From: Hyphomicrobiales bacterium
GTDB taxonomy: Bacteria; Pseudomonadota; Alphaproteobacteria; Rhizobiales; Rhizobiaceae
DNA length: 64,000 nucleotides
Reading direction: 5' to 3'
NCBI GenBank assembly: GCA_900471925.1
Contig: UCGV01000020.1
Coordinates: 1 to 64,000 of the forward strand
In this document: positions 34,342 to 44,700 of the stretch, in pieces
How the letters are laid out: the number at the start of each line of letters is the position of its first letter
How positions within the stretch are numbered: position 1 is the first letter of the stretch
Translations under genes and position numbers: made by a program
Notes under the pieces: generated by a model
What the model was told of the DNA's origin: nothing
What the model saw: only the letters and a program-made list of their open reading frames with translations
Database searches by the model: none

Positions 34342-36216
34342 ATGGATCGGGTCTTCCTGGAATATTACGAGGAGGAACTGAACCACATTCGCGCGCTTGC
34401 AGCCGAGTTTGCCGGCATGCATCCCTCGATCGCGCGCAATCTCTCACTGGATACGGTCCCGTGTCCCGACCCCTTCGTCGAACGGCTTCTCGACGGTGTC
34501 GCATTTCTGGCGGCGCGCACCCGCCAGAAGGTTGATGCGGAAAGCACACGCTATGTCCGCAGCGTGCTCGAGAACTTCTATCCGGATCTCGTTTCACCGG
34601 CGCCCGCAACGGCGATGGCATTGTTGAAACCCGGACAGCAGGTTCAGACAATGCTTGCCGGCCACCTCGTCAAACGCGGAACACGGCTCATCTCGGGCGT
34701 GCGGCCCGGGATTTCCACACGGTCCGTCTTTACCACAGTCCAGGACGTGACGCTCTGGCCGCTTGCAATCGCTTCCGTGACCTACATGCAGGACCGCAGT
34801 GCGCTTGCGGCCGCAGGGATCGGCGCCGTTGACGGGGTTGCCGGCACTTCGGGGCTGAGCATCACCATCAATCGGACCGGCAAGGGCATGCTTGCCGATC
34901 TGTCGCTTGATCGCCTGGATCTTTATTTCAGCGAAAAGAGCAGGGCGCCGATGCTCTTTGACACGTTGTTTGGCGCCAGCACCGGCGTTGGCGCACGCGC
35001 AGAGGGGCGAGAGAATCCCCTTAGCCCGGTGCCTATGCCGGAGATGGTTGGCATTTCGGACGATGAGGCGCTCATGCCCCGCACGCGCCAGACTTTTGAA
35101 GGTTACCGCCTCCTGCGAGAATATTTCATTGCACCAGAGCGGTTTCACTATGCGCGCGTGACGGGCTTGCGGCCAATCGTTCGGCGTTGCCGGGAGAAGG
35201 TGGAAATCGTCTTTCTGCTGCGCCGACCCGTCCCCGAGCTTGCAGGTCTCACCGCCAAGGATTTCGAGCTTTTTGCAACGCCGATCATCAATCTGTTCGA
35301 ACGTTCCTGCAGTGTTATCGAACTCGATCCACGACGGACCCGCCACGTGCTGCATGCCGATCGCACGCGTCCGCGCGACTTTGAAATCTATCGCGCGGTT
35401 CGCGTTGAGGACGCGGATGGCGAGGGCTCCGACGCCGAGATACCGGCACTTTTCAGTCTTGGCCAGAACCGCGCAAGCGGCTGGGTCTATTTTACCGAGC
35501 GTCGCCCGCGGCGGCCGAGCGAAGACGAACTTCGTCAGGGACAGACCCGGACATCCTATGTCGGAGACGACGTCTTCATCACGCTGTCGCGCCCGGCACA
35601 GTCGAAGGCCGTCCGTCCGCTCAAACGGATCGAGGTGACGGCCCTGTGCACGAACCGGGACCTGTCGATCCTGGACGACACGCCGTCGCTGACGCTCGAG
35701 AGCGGCGATCCAGTCGAGGCCGTCCAGCTCCTCGGTGCGCTGCGCCAGCCCTGGCCCTCGATTCCGGCAACGCTGCCGGCAGGGGTCGTCGAGGATTCCA
35801 GAGCCGATGAGCTCGCCTGGCGCTTTATCGCACAATTGTCGCTGAACTTTCTCAGCCTGGCGGAGGAAGGCCGGGGCGTCGATCCGCTTCATGCGCTGCT
35901 CGACCTCTATGCCCAGCGGGGAGATCCCGGACTTGCTCGGCATGTGCAAGCCATCGCGCGCGTTGAAGCCAAACCTCTGATCGAGCGCCTGCCGATTGCC
36001 GGGCCGATGTGCTTTGCCCGCGGCAGTGATGTCACGCTCCATGTCGATCAATCCGTGCTTGCCGGCCATAGTGTCTTGTTGCTCACGGCGTTGCTTTCCA
36101 GGCTTTTCGCGCGATATGCGGCGATTAACGGGTTCGTGCGCACCAGAGCGCGAATCCAGCAGAAACAGGAGGATGTGCTATGGCCGATAACGCCGGGCAA
36201 CCGCTTCCTGATCTGA
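34342..36216 (+). CDS. tssF: T6SS baseplate protein TssF
   Basis: A 624-aa protein (ImpG/VasA) with the family start FLEYYEEELNHIRALAAEFA and the segments FAGMHPSIA and PDPFVERLLDGVAFLAARTR. TssF is the main wedge subunit, forming a heterotrimer with TssG. It starts 1 bp after tssE. The 3' end overlaps tssG by 37 bp, an unusually long overlap but consistent with coupled translation of the wedge partners. Confidence 0.95.
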   Translation: MDRVFLEYYEEELNHIRALAAEFAGMHPSIARNLSLDTVPCPDPFVERLLDGVAFLAARTRQKVDAESTRYVRSVLENFYPDLVSPAPATAMALLKPGQQVQTMLAGHLVKRGTRLISGVRPGISTRSVFTTVQDVTLWPLAIASVTYMQDRSALAAAGIGAVDGVAGTSGLSITINRTGKGMLADLSLDRLDLYFSEKSRAPMLFDTLFGASTGVGARAEGRENPLSPVPMPEMVGISDDEALMPRTRQTFEGYRLLREYFIAPERFHYARVTGLRPIVRRCREKVEIVFLLRRPVPELAGLTAKDFELFATPIINLFERSCSVIELDPRRTRHVLHADRTRPRDFEIYRAVRVEDADGEGSDAEIPALFSLGQNRASGWVYFTERRPRRPSEDELRQGQTRTSYVGDDVFITLSRPAQSKAVRPLKRIEVTALCTNRDLSILDDTPSLTLESGDPVEAVQLLGALRQPWPSIPATLPAGVVEDSRADELAWRFIAQLSLNFLSLAEEGRGVDPLHALLDLYAQRGDPGLARHVQAIARVEAKPLIERLPIAGPMCFARGSDVTLHVDQSVLAGHSVLLLTALLSRLFARYAAINGFVRTRARIQQKQEDVLWPITPGNRFLI

Positions 36217-37241
36217 AGAAGGACGGCATTCCATCTGCCGAGACGTTCGACTTTTTCGAGCTCCTGCGACGGCTTGAGGATGCCGACAGGATCTTCGGTC
36301 GGGCCGGGCCGCCGCAGCGCGAACCCGCCAGGCTGGGGCAACACATACGACTTGGTTTTGCCGTGCAAGACGTGGCGAGGCTCGAACCTGCAACCGAAAG
36401 CGCCCCCGCCCGGGTAACGGTCGCAACCATCGGCTTGCTCGGTCCGGAAGGACCGATGCCGCTCTATCTGACGCGTTGGGTGCTCGATCGCCTGTCGCAG
36501 CGCTGGTTTGCCGGTGCCGACATGCGCGAAGTCAGCGACACCACATTCGTCGATTTCGTCAACGTCCTTCAACATCGCATGATTGCGCTCTTCTATCGAG
36601 CCTGGGCGGATGCGCATCCGTCGGTTCAGATCGAGCGCGCCGAGGGCGGTCGCATTCGCGCCATGGCGGCGGCCATGGCCGGGATGGGGCTGCGAGGAAG
36701 GGCCGATCGCGAGCCTGCGGCAATCGACATGACGAAGCTTGCCCATGCGGCAGCACTTGCCCACCAGGTCGATGGACCTGAAAGGCTGACGCTGTTTCTA
36801 TCGGATCATTTCCAGGTTCCGATCAGGCTGCGCGAGTTCGTCGGCGCCTGGATCGACATACCAAAAAGGCTCCAGTCCCGCCTCGCCGGCGCCTACGCGC
36901 AGCTCGGACGAAATGCGACGATCGGACCGAGGACCTTCCAGCGGCAGCAGAGGATTGAGCTTGCGGTCGGACCATTGACGCTTTCCGACTACACCGCGTT
37001 TCTTCCCAGCAGCGCCCGGCACAAGGCGCTGAAAAGGGCGATCCGCGATCTGGTCGGAGACGGGCTCGATGTCGACGTTCGGCTCGTGCTTGCAAAAAAT
37101 GAGGTTCCGGCATCACAACTGGGGACGGCGCGGCTCGGACATATCGCCTGGCTTGCGCCCAGGCGCGATCGCGACGCGGCCGATCTGTGCATGCGCACGC
37201 TCGTCGGTCTCGGTTCCGGTCTTGCGGAGGCTTCGCCATGA
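36180..37241 (+). CDS. tssG: T6SS baseplate protein TssG
   Basis: A 353-aa protein (ImpH) with FDFFELLRRLEDADRIFGRAG near the N-terminus and FVGAWIDIPKRLQSRL in the middle, both typical of TssG. It pairs with TssF in the baseplate wedge. AGGAGG stands 8 bp before the ATG, inside tssF. The ATGA at its end couples it to fha. Confidence 0.95.
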   Translation: MADNAGQPLPDLKKDGIPSAETFDFFELLRRLEDADRIFGRAGPPQREPARLGQHIRLGFAVQDVARLEPATESAPARVTVATIGLLGPEGPMPLYLTRWVLDRLSQRWFAGADMREVSDTTFVDFVNVLQHRMIALFYRAWADAHPSVQIERAEGGRIRAMAAAMAGMGLRGRADREPAAIDMTKLAHAAALAHQVDGPERLTLFLSDHFQVPIRLREFVGAWIDIPKRLQSRLAGAYAQLGRNATIGPRTFQRQQRIELAVGPLTLSDYTAFLPSSARHKALKRAIRDLVGDGLDVDVRLVLAKNEVPASQLGTARLGHIAWLAPRRDRDAADLCMRTLVGLGSGLAEASP

Positions 37242-38566
37242 CCCTGATCCTGACGCTCGAACAGGCACCGCAGCAACAGGCCGTTCGCCAGATGCGGCTC
37301 GTTGAGGGTGAGCTTGTCATCGGTCGCAGCGCCGATGCCGATTGGCGGATCGACGACCCTGACATGTATATTTCGAGGGCCCATTGCACAATTGCCTGCG
37401 TTCATGGGCGCTATGAGGTGACGGACACATCAAGTGGCGGCCTCTTCATCGACGGCTCGCGCGTGCCGCTTGGGGCGGGAAACTCTGCCCCCCTGCATGA
37501 CGGAGCGAGGCTTCAGCTTGGCAATTATGTCGTCCGGGTCGAGGTCCAGGGCGCGCAGGTCGAGCGCCTGCCAGAACGCCCAGCATCGCCCCCGCCGATC
37601 GGTTTCGAACGCGACACGTTTTTTTCGGCGCGAAGCGAACCGGTCGAGACGCCCCGTCGGCCGACCGGGCTGCCGGACCCGTTTGAACAACCCACCCCAG
37701 GCGCATCCGAGGCGGCAGAACGGCAACAGGCGATAAGGAACGCGCCCCTGTTTGACGACCCTTTCAGTCTCGATCCCCTGCCCGCTCAGGGCAAGGACGA
37801 CAAGGGATGGGATCTTTTCCTCCCGGCTGGGCGGGCCGAGCAGACAGTTCCAGATCCCGCGGCAGGCGAGCAGAAGCCCCAGGCTCAGCTTCAGCCCGCC
37901 CAGGCTCAAATATACTCCCAGCCCCTGACTCAACCTCAAGCGCAGTCGGAGCCCCGGCGCGAGCCGTCGCAGCCGGTCGTGTCAGCCGACGTAGGCCTGC
38001 GGGACGCCTTTCTGCGCGGACTGGGTTTTGATGGCGAGGAATTTCCCGCCGCCAATCCGATCGCCCAGATGGAAAGTTTCGGGCGCGAATACCGGATGAT
38101 GCTGGAGGGCCTGATTCATCTTCTACGCAAGCGGGCCGAGGAAAAGGGCGAGGCCCGGATCGCGCAGACCGTTGTCGGGGCATCGGACGTCAATCCGCTG
38201 AAATTCATGCCGACAGTCGACGATGTTATTGCCATGTTTCTGGCGCAGCGGACAGCGGGCTTTCTGCCGGCCGATGCCGCAATCAACGCTTCCATCCGCG
38301 ACCTTGCCCATCATCACGTGCGCACCTGGCGCGGGGTCCAGGCCGCCCTTGCAAGAATGATCGACCGTTTCGATCCTTCCGCGCTGGAAAAGGAACTGAA
38401 GTCGCAATCGGCATGGGACGCGCTGCTTTCGGGCGGACGCCGCGCCAAGCTCTGGGAACTCTACGAGAAGCGCTATCGTGAAATTGCCGAGAACGCGTCG
38501 ACGCGTTTCCTCGGCGAGATCGGTAGCGACTTCCGCGATGGCTACGAAGAAAGGGAGAGAGAATGA
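37238..38566 (+). CDS. fha: T6SS FHA-domain protein
   Basis: A 442-aa protein (TagH/ImpI). The N-terminal forkhead-associated phosphothreonine-binding domain (about 25-95) shows VIGRSADADWRIDDP, the SRAH motif and FIDGSRVPLG. A Pro/Gln-rich linker (about 110-250) precedes the C-terminal TagH domain. It is the expected substrate and scaffold of the PpkA/PppA switch. The ATG at 37238 overlaps the tssG stop (ATGA). A longer frame begins at 37187 without support. Confidence 0.93.
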   Translation: MTLILTLEQAPQQQAVRQMRLVEGELVIGRSADADWRIDDPDMYISRAHCTIACVHGRYEVTDTSSGGLFIDGSRVPLGAGNSAPLHDGARLQLGNYVVRVEVQGAQVERLPERPASPPPIGFERDTFFSARSEPVETPRRPTGLPDPFEQPTPGASEAAERQQAIRNAPLFDDPFSLDPLPAQGKDDKGWDLFLPAGRAEQTVPDPAAGEQKPQAQLQPAQAQIYSQPLTQPQAQSEPRREPSQPVVSADVGLRDAFLRGLGFDGEEFPAANPIAQMESFGREYRMMLEGLIHLLRKRAEEKGEARIAQTVVGASDVNPLKFMPTVDDVIAMFLAQRTAGFLPADAAINASIRDLAHHHVRTWRGVQAALARMIDRFDPSALEKELKSQSAWDALLSGGRRAKLWELYEKRYREIAENASTRFLGEIGSDFRDGYEERERE

Positions 38567-39027
38567 TGCTTCACCGACGCGGCTTTCTGATGATGCTTGG
38601 CACGACTGCCCTGGTTTCCGGTTGTGTGGGCGGACCACCGAAATCGTCCACCGTGACGGTCATGGCGACCGGGCAGCCCGGCATGAACCTTGCGCCCGAT
38701 GGCGGTGACCGGCCGGTGAGCCTGTCCATTTTGAGGCTCAAGGACGTCTCGAAATTCAACACGGCTGATGTTTTCGCCCTTCAGTCCGATCCCGCTTCGG
38801 CCCTTGGTGCCGATCTCGTCGGTGCCGATCAGCTGACGGTCTCGCCGGGCGGATCGGCCTCCAAGACGGTCGCCTTCCCGCCGGAGGCGACCTTCCTCGG
38901 GGTCGTTGCATTTTTCAGGACACCTGGCGGGCGCGTCTGGCGCAAGGCCGTTGCGATCAAGCCGGAATCCACGGTGACCGCAAATGTTGCCTTGAGTAGC
39001 GGCGGCATGACGCTCTCGCTCGCCTGA
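38563..39027 (+). CDS. tssJ: T6SS outer-membrane lipoprotein TssJ
   Basis: A 154-aa lipoprotein with the signal peptide MMLHRRGFLMMLGTTALVSGC: lipidated Cys21 after LVSG, and a twin-arginine-like RRGFL motif in the n-region. The mature part is a small beta-sandwich typical of TssJ. It anchors the TssL-TssM complex to the outer membrane. It overlaps fha by 4 bp. A TssJ gene is lacking in the well-studied Agrobacterium tumefaciens imp locus, so its presence separates this system from that one. Confidence 0.85.
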   Translation: MMLHRRGFLMMLGTTALVSGCVGGPPKSSTVTVMATGQPGMNLAPDGGDRPVSLSILRLKDVSKFNTADVFALQSDPASALGADLVGADQLTVSPGGSASKTVAFPPEATFLGVVAFFRTPGGRVWRKAVAIKPESTVTANVALSSGGMTLSLA

Positions 39028-39044
39028 AAGGAGGGCGTTCCCGT

Positions 39045-40379
39045 ATGACGGATACGAACAAAGTGCTCTGGTCCGAGGGGCTCTTCCTGCGGACACAGCA
39101 TTTCCAGCAGCAGGATCGTTATACCGAGGCGCTGATGCGCGGCGCGCTCCAGGCCGGACGGTTGCAGACCTTCGGTTTCCGGTCCTTGACGCTCGATGCG
39201 GCACAGCTTGAAACCGGCCGCGTGGCCGTGTTGTCGGCGCGCGGTATTTTTCCGGACGGGACGCCCTTCTCCATTCCTGAAACCATGGACGCACCCGACC
39301 CTTTGACCATCACCCGCGAGATGGGCTCGGGAATGGTGCAGCTTGCCCTACCGCTCGAACCGCCGGGAGGCGTCAGCTTCGATGCCGCCCACGGCGAGCC
39401 GACCGGAGCGCGCTACAAGGGGCAGATCGAACGCATGCGCGATGCCGTCCATGGCGGCGCCGATCCCGAAGAAATCGAGATCGCGAGGCCTCAGGCCCTG
39501 CTTCTGTCGCCGGCGCAGATGACCGGCGGATATACCGCGATGCCGGTCGCGAGGGTCAACGGTCTGCTCGCCGACGGTAGCGTGGCGATGGGGGAGAACT
39601 TCCTGCCGCCCGCTCTTGTGACAGGCGCCGTGACCTTTTACGGCCAGCTCATGCAGGAGGTGATTACAGGGCTCGACCGCATCGCCGATGCGCATGGCAA
39701 GATGGTGCTCGGCGGCGCCGGCCGCAGTGTGGAAAATCTGCTGGTGCTCGATCTTGCCAACACCGCGCGTCCGCGCTTGGCCCATATCCTTCCCCAGGAA
39801 GTGTTTCACCCGGCCGAGCTCTTTCTGGAACTCAGCGGACTTGCAGGACGGATGGCGACCTATGGTTCAGGATCGCGACGCCTGACCGAACTGCCGACCT
39901 ATGACCACATGAACCCGGGACCTGCCTATGCTGCGCTCGCCGACACCTTGCGTTCGCTGCTCCTCAGCCTTCGCTACGTGGAGCCAAAATCGCGGGCACT
40001 GCCCGTGCTCAAGCATGCGACCAACGTCTGGAAGGTCCGTGTCGACAATCCCGAATTGCTGACCGCCAGCCGCATCGTCGTGCGCGTCGGGTGCGACATG
40101 TCGGAGGACGCGCTGCGCAAGATCTTCGTCGATCAGGTCACTGTCGGTGCCGCCGACGAGTTCGAAGCCTTGTGGAAGTCGAGATTGCCCGGCATCCGCC
40201 TGAAGCCACTTCATTCGCAGCCGCGCGAAATTCCCTATGACGGGGACCGTCTTTGCCTGGAGCTCGATCAGCGCAGCGAGCATTGGGAATCGCTTCTACG
40301 CTCACCCGGCTTCGTGATCGGCGTGTCAGGCGTGTTGCCGAGCGAACCGCAGGTCGACTGCTATTCGGTAAACAGGTAA
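39045..40379 (+). CDS. tssK: T6SS baseplate-membrane connector TssK
   Basis: A 444-aa protein (ImpJ/VasE) with the family N-terminus VLWSEGLFLRTQHFQQQDRY and the downstream segment LGVSYVEPKSR-like LLLSLRYVEPKSRALPV. TssK trimers bind TssF/G wedges and dock them on the TssL-TssM cytoplasmic face. It starts after a GGAGG ribosome site, 17 bp past tssJ, and is followed 4 bp later by tssL. Confidence 0.95.
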   Translation: MTDTNKVLWSEGLFLRTQHFQQQDRYTEALMRGALQAGRLQTFGFRSLTLDAAQLETGRVAVLSARGIFPDGTPFSIPETMDAPDPLTITREMGSGMVQLALPLEPPGGVSFDAAHGEPTGARYKGQIERMRDAVHGGADPEEIEIARPQALLLSPAQMTGGYTAMPVARVNGLLADGSVAMGENFLPPALVTGAVTFYGQLMQEVITGLDRIADAHGKMVLGGAGRSVENLLVLDLANTARPRLAHILPQEVFHPAELFLELSGLAGRMATYGSGSRRLTELPTYDHMNPGPAYAALADTLRSLLLSLRYVEPKSRALPVLKHATNVWKVRVDNPELLTASRIVVRVGCDMSEDALRKIFVDQVTVGAADEFEALWKSRLPGIRLKPLHSQPREIPYDGDRLCLELDQRSEHWESLLRSPGFVIGVSGVLPSEPQVDCYSVNR

Positions 40380-40383
40380 CGCC

Positions 40384-41709
40384 ATGGCAAGTGAGGATCC
40401 ATTCGGTCTCTCGGGCGATCACGGTCGCACACGGATCCGGCCGCCGCCGTCGGCGGGCGCAAGGCAGGTTGTCGGCGGTGCCAATCTGGCACGGCGGGCG
40501 CGCTCGCATTCCAACTCATTGATCAACGCCTTTGCGAAGTTGCTCGAGTTTGCCCCCGAACTCGAAAGTGCCCTTCCTCCGAGCAATCCCGAAGTGCTGC
40601 GAACGAGGCTGATGGATGAGCTTGTAGCGGCGCGCGACGCAGCGATGGCGTCCGGTTCGGCGCTTCCGCGGGCCGATGCGGCTGCCTGGGCCGTCGCCTC
40701 GCTGCTCGACGATTTGGCGCTGAACACGCCCTGGGGCGGAGCAAGCGCCTGGCCTCGCCAGCCGCTGGTCGTCATGTTGCGCGGCGATGTCGATGCCGGC
40801 GCACAGTTCTTTGTCCGGCTGGAAGAGCTTGAGCGCCATCCCGGCCGCGATCAGGAATTGCTTGAACTCCAGTATTTCTGCCTGGCGCTGGGCTTTCGCG
40901 GAAAGTATCGCGTGCCGGGCCGTGCCGGCGATCGCTCGATCAGCGCGGTGCGCGCCGCGGCGGCGCGTTTCCTGAGGGATGCCGACGCCGAGGCCCTGCC
41001 GCTATCGCCTCGGTGGGAGGGTGTCGCTGCTGCCGACGAGCCATCCCGATTTGCCGTGCCGATCTGGGTCCTGGCCGTCATTGCCGCTGCGCTTTCGACC
41101 GCAATCTACGTGGCGTTGTCAATGCGCCTCGATACCAGGGCGGAGGGACTTGCCGTGCTCGTGCGGGCGTTGCCTCCCCCTGAGCGCGCCGAAATCTACC
41201 GTCCGGAAAAACGCACGCCGCCGCCCAACGCTCCCCCGGTTGAGCCTGTCATCATCGAGTTGCTGCCCGAGTTCCGCGCCGCCGCCCCTGCCGCGCTGCT
41301 GCCGGCTCTCAAGGGCAATGAAAACGCCTCCTCGGTTACGCTTCTTCTGCAATCGAGCACACCGGAGCTCTTCCAGTCCGCCAGACCCGAATTGACGAGA
41401 GACTTCGAACCCCTCGTTGCCTCGATTGCGACGGTCTTGAAACAGAATGCGGAATTGATCGGCGGCATTACGATTACCGGCCATACCGACAATGTTCCCC
41501 TCCAGACGTCCAACCCCCTGTCCACCAACCAGCGCCTCTCGGAGGCGCGCGCTGCAACGATTGCGGGTTTGCTGGCGTCTGCCGGCGTGCCGAGCGAGCG
41601 GTTGAAGTCGCAGGGACGGGCGGCAAGCCAGCCGCTCGCGGGTAACGACACGCGCGAGGGACGGGCGGCAAACCGCCGCATCGAAATCCTGATCGAAAAG
41701 AGGCTCTGA
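40384..41709 (+). CDS. tssL: T6SS membrane protein TssL with OmpA domain
   Basis: A 441-aa inner-membrane protein (DotU/ImpK). The cytoplasmic DotU domain (about 40-210) has AWAVASLLDDLALNTPWG and FCLALGFRGKYRV. One membrane segment lies at about 222-245 (WVLAVIAAALSTAIYVAL). The periplasmic OmpA domain (about 350-441; GHTDNVPLQ, NQRLSEARA, NRRIEILIEKRL) binds peptidoglycan. It is an evolved TssL that needs no separate TagL. It is adjacent to tssM (1 bp gap). Confidence 0.95.
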   Translation: MASEDPFGLSGDHGRTRIRPPPSAGARQVVGGANLARRARSHSNSLINAFAKLLEFAPELESALPPSNPEVLRTRLMDELVAARDAAMASGSALPRADAAAWAVASLLDDLALNTPWGGASAWPRQPLVVMLRGDVDAGAQFFVRLEELERHPGRDQELLELQYFCLALGFRGKYRVPGRAGDRSISAVRAAAARFLRDADAEALPLSPRWEGVAAADEPSRFAVPIWVLAVIAAALSTAIYVALSMRLDTRAEGLAVLVRALPPPERAEIYRPEKRTPPPNAPPVEPVIIELLPEFRAAAPAALLPALKGNENASSVTLLLQSSTPELFQSARPELTRDFEPLVASIATVLKQNAELIGGITITGHTDNVPLQTSNPLSTNQRLSEARAATIAGLLASAGVPSERLKSQGRAASQPLAGNDTREGRAANRRIEILIEKRL

Positions 41710-41710
41710 G

Positions 41711-44700
41711 ATGGCGATCCTCCGGTTCCTCTGGGCCATTGTTACGTCCCGCTGGCTCTGGACCTTCATCGGGCTCATCCTCTTGTCCTTGATCGTCTGG
41801 ATCTTCAGCCCGATCGTCAGCGTCGGCGACAGCGCGCCATTTGCGTCCGAGATCGTCAGGCTGGTCATCATCGGTATTTTGCTCCTCCTGTTCATCCTCT
41901 GGTGGATTGCGGCACGAAGGCGTGCGGTGCGCGCGAACCGGCTCTTCATTTCCGAAATTGCGCTCCAGCCCGAAGCCCCGCCGAGCCCTGCCGAAGAGGG
42001 CGTTGCCGCCGTCGGCGCAAAATTTCGTGACGTCATGGCCGATCTCAAGCGTCAGAAGGTCGGCGGCCGAAAGTTTCTCCGCGAGATGCCTTGGTACGTC
42101 ATCATCGGCCCGCCCGCGACTGGCAAGACCACGGCCCTCAGGCAATCGGGATTGAGCTTTCCGATCGATCTGACCGACGATCTGCACGGCGTCGGCGGCA
42201 CGCGCAATTGCGACTGGTTCTTCACCGAGGAAGCGGTGCTGATCGACACGGCAGGCCGCTATGTCCAGCAGGAGAGCCAGCCGGAGGTCGATGCCGCGGA
42301 GTGGCTGGGCTTCCTCGATCTTTTGAAGAAGCATAGAGGTCGTCGCGCCCTGAACGGGGTGATCGTAGCGCTTGGCATCGACACGCTGTCCGAGGACGAT
42401 GCGGCGATCCGGATGCATGGACGTCAGATCCGCAAACGGCTGGCCGAGCTCCAGGAGCGCATCGGCATCCGCTTGCCTGTCTATCTCATGCTGACGAAGG
42501 CGGACCTGATCAAAGGGTTCGAGAAATTCTTCGGGTCGCTATCGACGGCGGATCGGGAACAAGTGTGGGGAGCAACCTTTCCTCCCGGGGCGCGCATCGA
42601 CGGGGCCGACGTCACGCAGGAAATTTCCGCCCTTGCAGGCGTGCTCGAACGACGGCTCGTGCCGCGCCTTGAAGGCGAGGAAAATCTTGCGGACCGGGCG
42701 GAAATATTTCGCTTCCCGGCCCAGGTCGAAAGCCTTTCGGAACCCGTGCGCGTCCTGATCGAAACCGTCTTTGGAGAAAGCAAATACGCAGAAAGCGCCT
42801 GGTTGCGGGGGATCTATCTGACCTCGGCGACGCAAGAGGGTACGGCAATCGACAGGCTGACGGCGGCCTTGGCATCCTCGTTTGGACTGCCTGCGCAACC
42901 GGCCTCGCCGATGGTGCGGGCCGAAAAGCGCAGCTTCTTCCTCAAGAATCTGCTGACGAAGGTGATTTTCAGGGAAGCAGGCCTTGGCACGTTCGATCCC
43001 GCGGCAGAGGAGCGCAGGATCTGGATATGGCGCGGCGCGGTGGTGGCGGCCACCGCATTCGTGGTCATTTCTGCCCTGCTGTTTACCCTCTCCTACCGCA
43101 GGAACGCCGCCGCCCTGACCGCGCAGGCCGAACAGCTCGAGGCGCTGCAGCTACCCCTCACACCGGTTGCGGCACGCCAGGCGCCCGTCGACCCCCTCGA
43201 CCTCGATCTTGCGCTCGAAGCGGCGACGGAAGTGGCAAATGCCCGCACCGACCCGCCTGGCGGGGTGGCAGAGCTGGTCGGTCCTTCGGCTGAAGCCGAG
43301 ATCAGCCAGGCGCAGTCGGATGCCTATGATCGTACGTTGCGCAATATTCTGGAACCGCGCATGGTCGCCCTGCTCGAAGCAACAATGTGGCGGCAAATCC
43401 GGGATCCTGAATTCCAGCTCGGAGCGCTGAAGACCTATCGCATGATGACCGGCCTGTCGCCGATGGATCCGGACTTCGCCAAGCAATGGTGGTCCGAGAA
43501 GCTGCCTGCCGCGGCGCCGGTTCCCCCCTTCAAGACCGAAATGGCGTCGGATCACCAGCTTGCGGCGATCGACAACATGACGACGGAACAGGCCTTCGTC
43601 GCTCCCGACGAGGCGCTGGTCGGCGAAGCGCTGCGCACGATCTGCTCGATCCCGCTGCCGGTTCGCGCCTACAGCGCCCTGCTCTCGGATCCGGAGGTCG
43701 CGGCGCTGAAACAGTGGATCCCGGCCGATCATGTCGGCCCGAATGGCTTGAAGGTGCTGGCACGCCGCTCGGACAAGACACTGAGGGTGGGCATCAGCGG
43801 TGCCTTCACCTATGAGGGGTTCCACAATGTCATCCTGGCGCGCCTCGAAGACGTCGCAACCCAGGCGGCTCTCGACCGCTCCGTCTTTGCGGGTGGATGT
43901 TCCGAAAGCGCTAGCCCGTCGGTCGCAGCACTCTCGCAGGACATTCTCAAACTCTACTATGACGATTATATCGCCAAGTGGGACGGCTTCATGCGGGACG
44001 TCCGGCTTGCGCCTCTGACAGATCTGCAGACGGCCGGCGAAAATCTGAAGGATCTGTCGAGCGCGGATTCGTCGATGAAGCGGTTGCTGACCGCAATCGT
44101 GCGGGAGACGGAACTGACCCGCCCGGAGGACGACGGAGGTGGCCAGAACCCGCCGGCCGGAACCTCCAAACTCCTGTCGAAGCTTGGCAAGATCGGCAAG
44201 CTTGCCGCCAAGGGCGTGAAAATGATGCCTGCGGCCGGCGCGCAGGCGGATCTCGACCTTTCCGGATCGCTTGTTGCCGAGCATTTCAAGCCCATTAAGG
44301 CCGCCATCGTCGAGGTCGATGGCCAGCCTCCAGCACTCAATGATGCGGTCGCAGCCCTGACCGCGCTCTCGAACATGCTCCAGACTGTATCGGCGAGCCC
44401 CGATGCCCAGGATGCCATGAAGCGCCAAGGTGGCCTGGCCGAACTGACCGGAGCGGTCGCCAAACAGGCCGTGACCCTTCCCGACCCGCTGGACGACTGG
44501 CTGGCGGGACTGGCCGGAGACACGAGCGAACTTGCGACAGGCGCCGTCACGTCTGAGCTGAACGCGATCTGGCGTGCCGACGTGCTCCCCTTCTGCCAGG
44601 CAGCGTTGACCAATCGCTACCCTTTCGTTCCCGACAGTCCGATCGATGTCACGGTCGTCGATTTCCAGCGCGTCTTCGGTCCGGGCGGATTGATCGACAG

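Noticed and set aside
34594..36069. 491-aa open frame antisense to tssF
   Set aside because: A shadow of the TssF gene; no supporting motif or start site.
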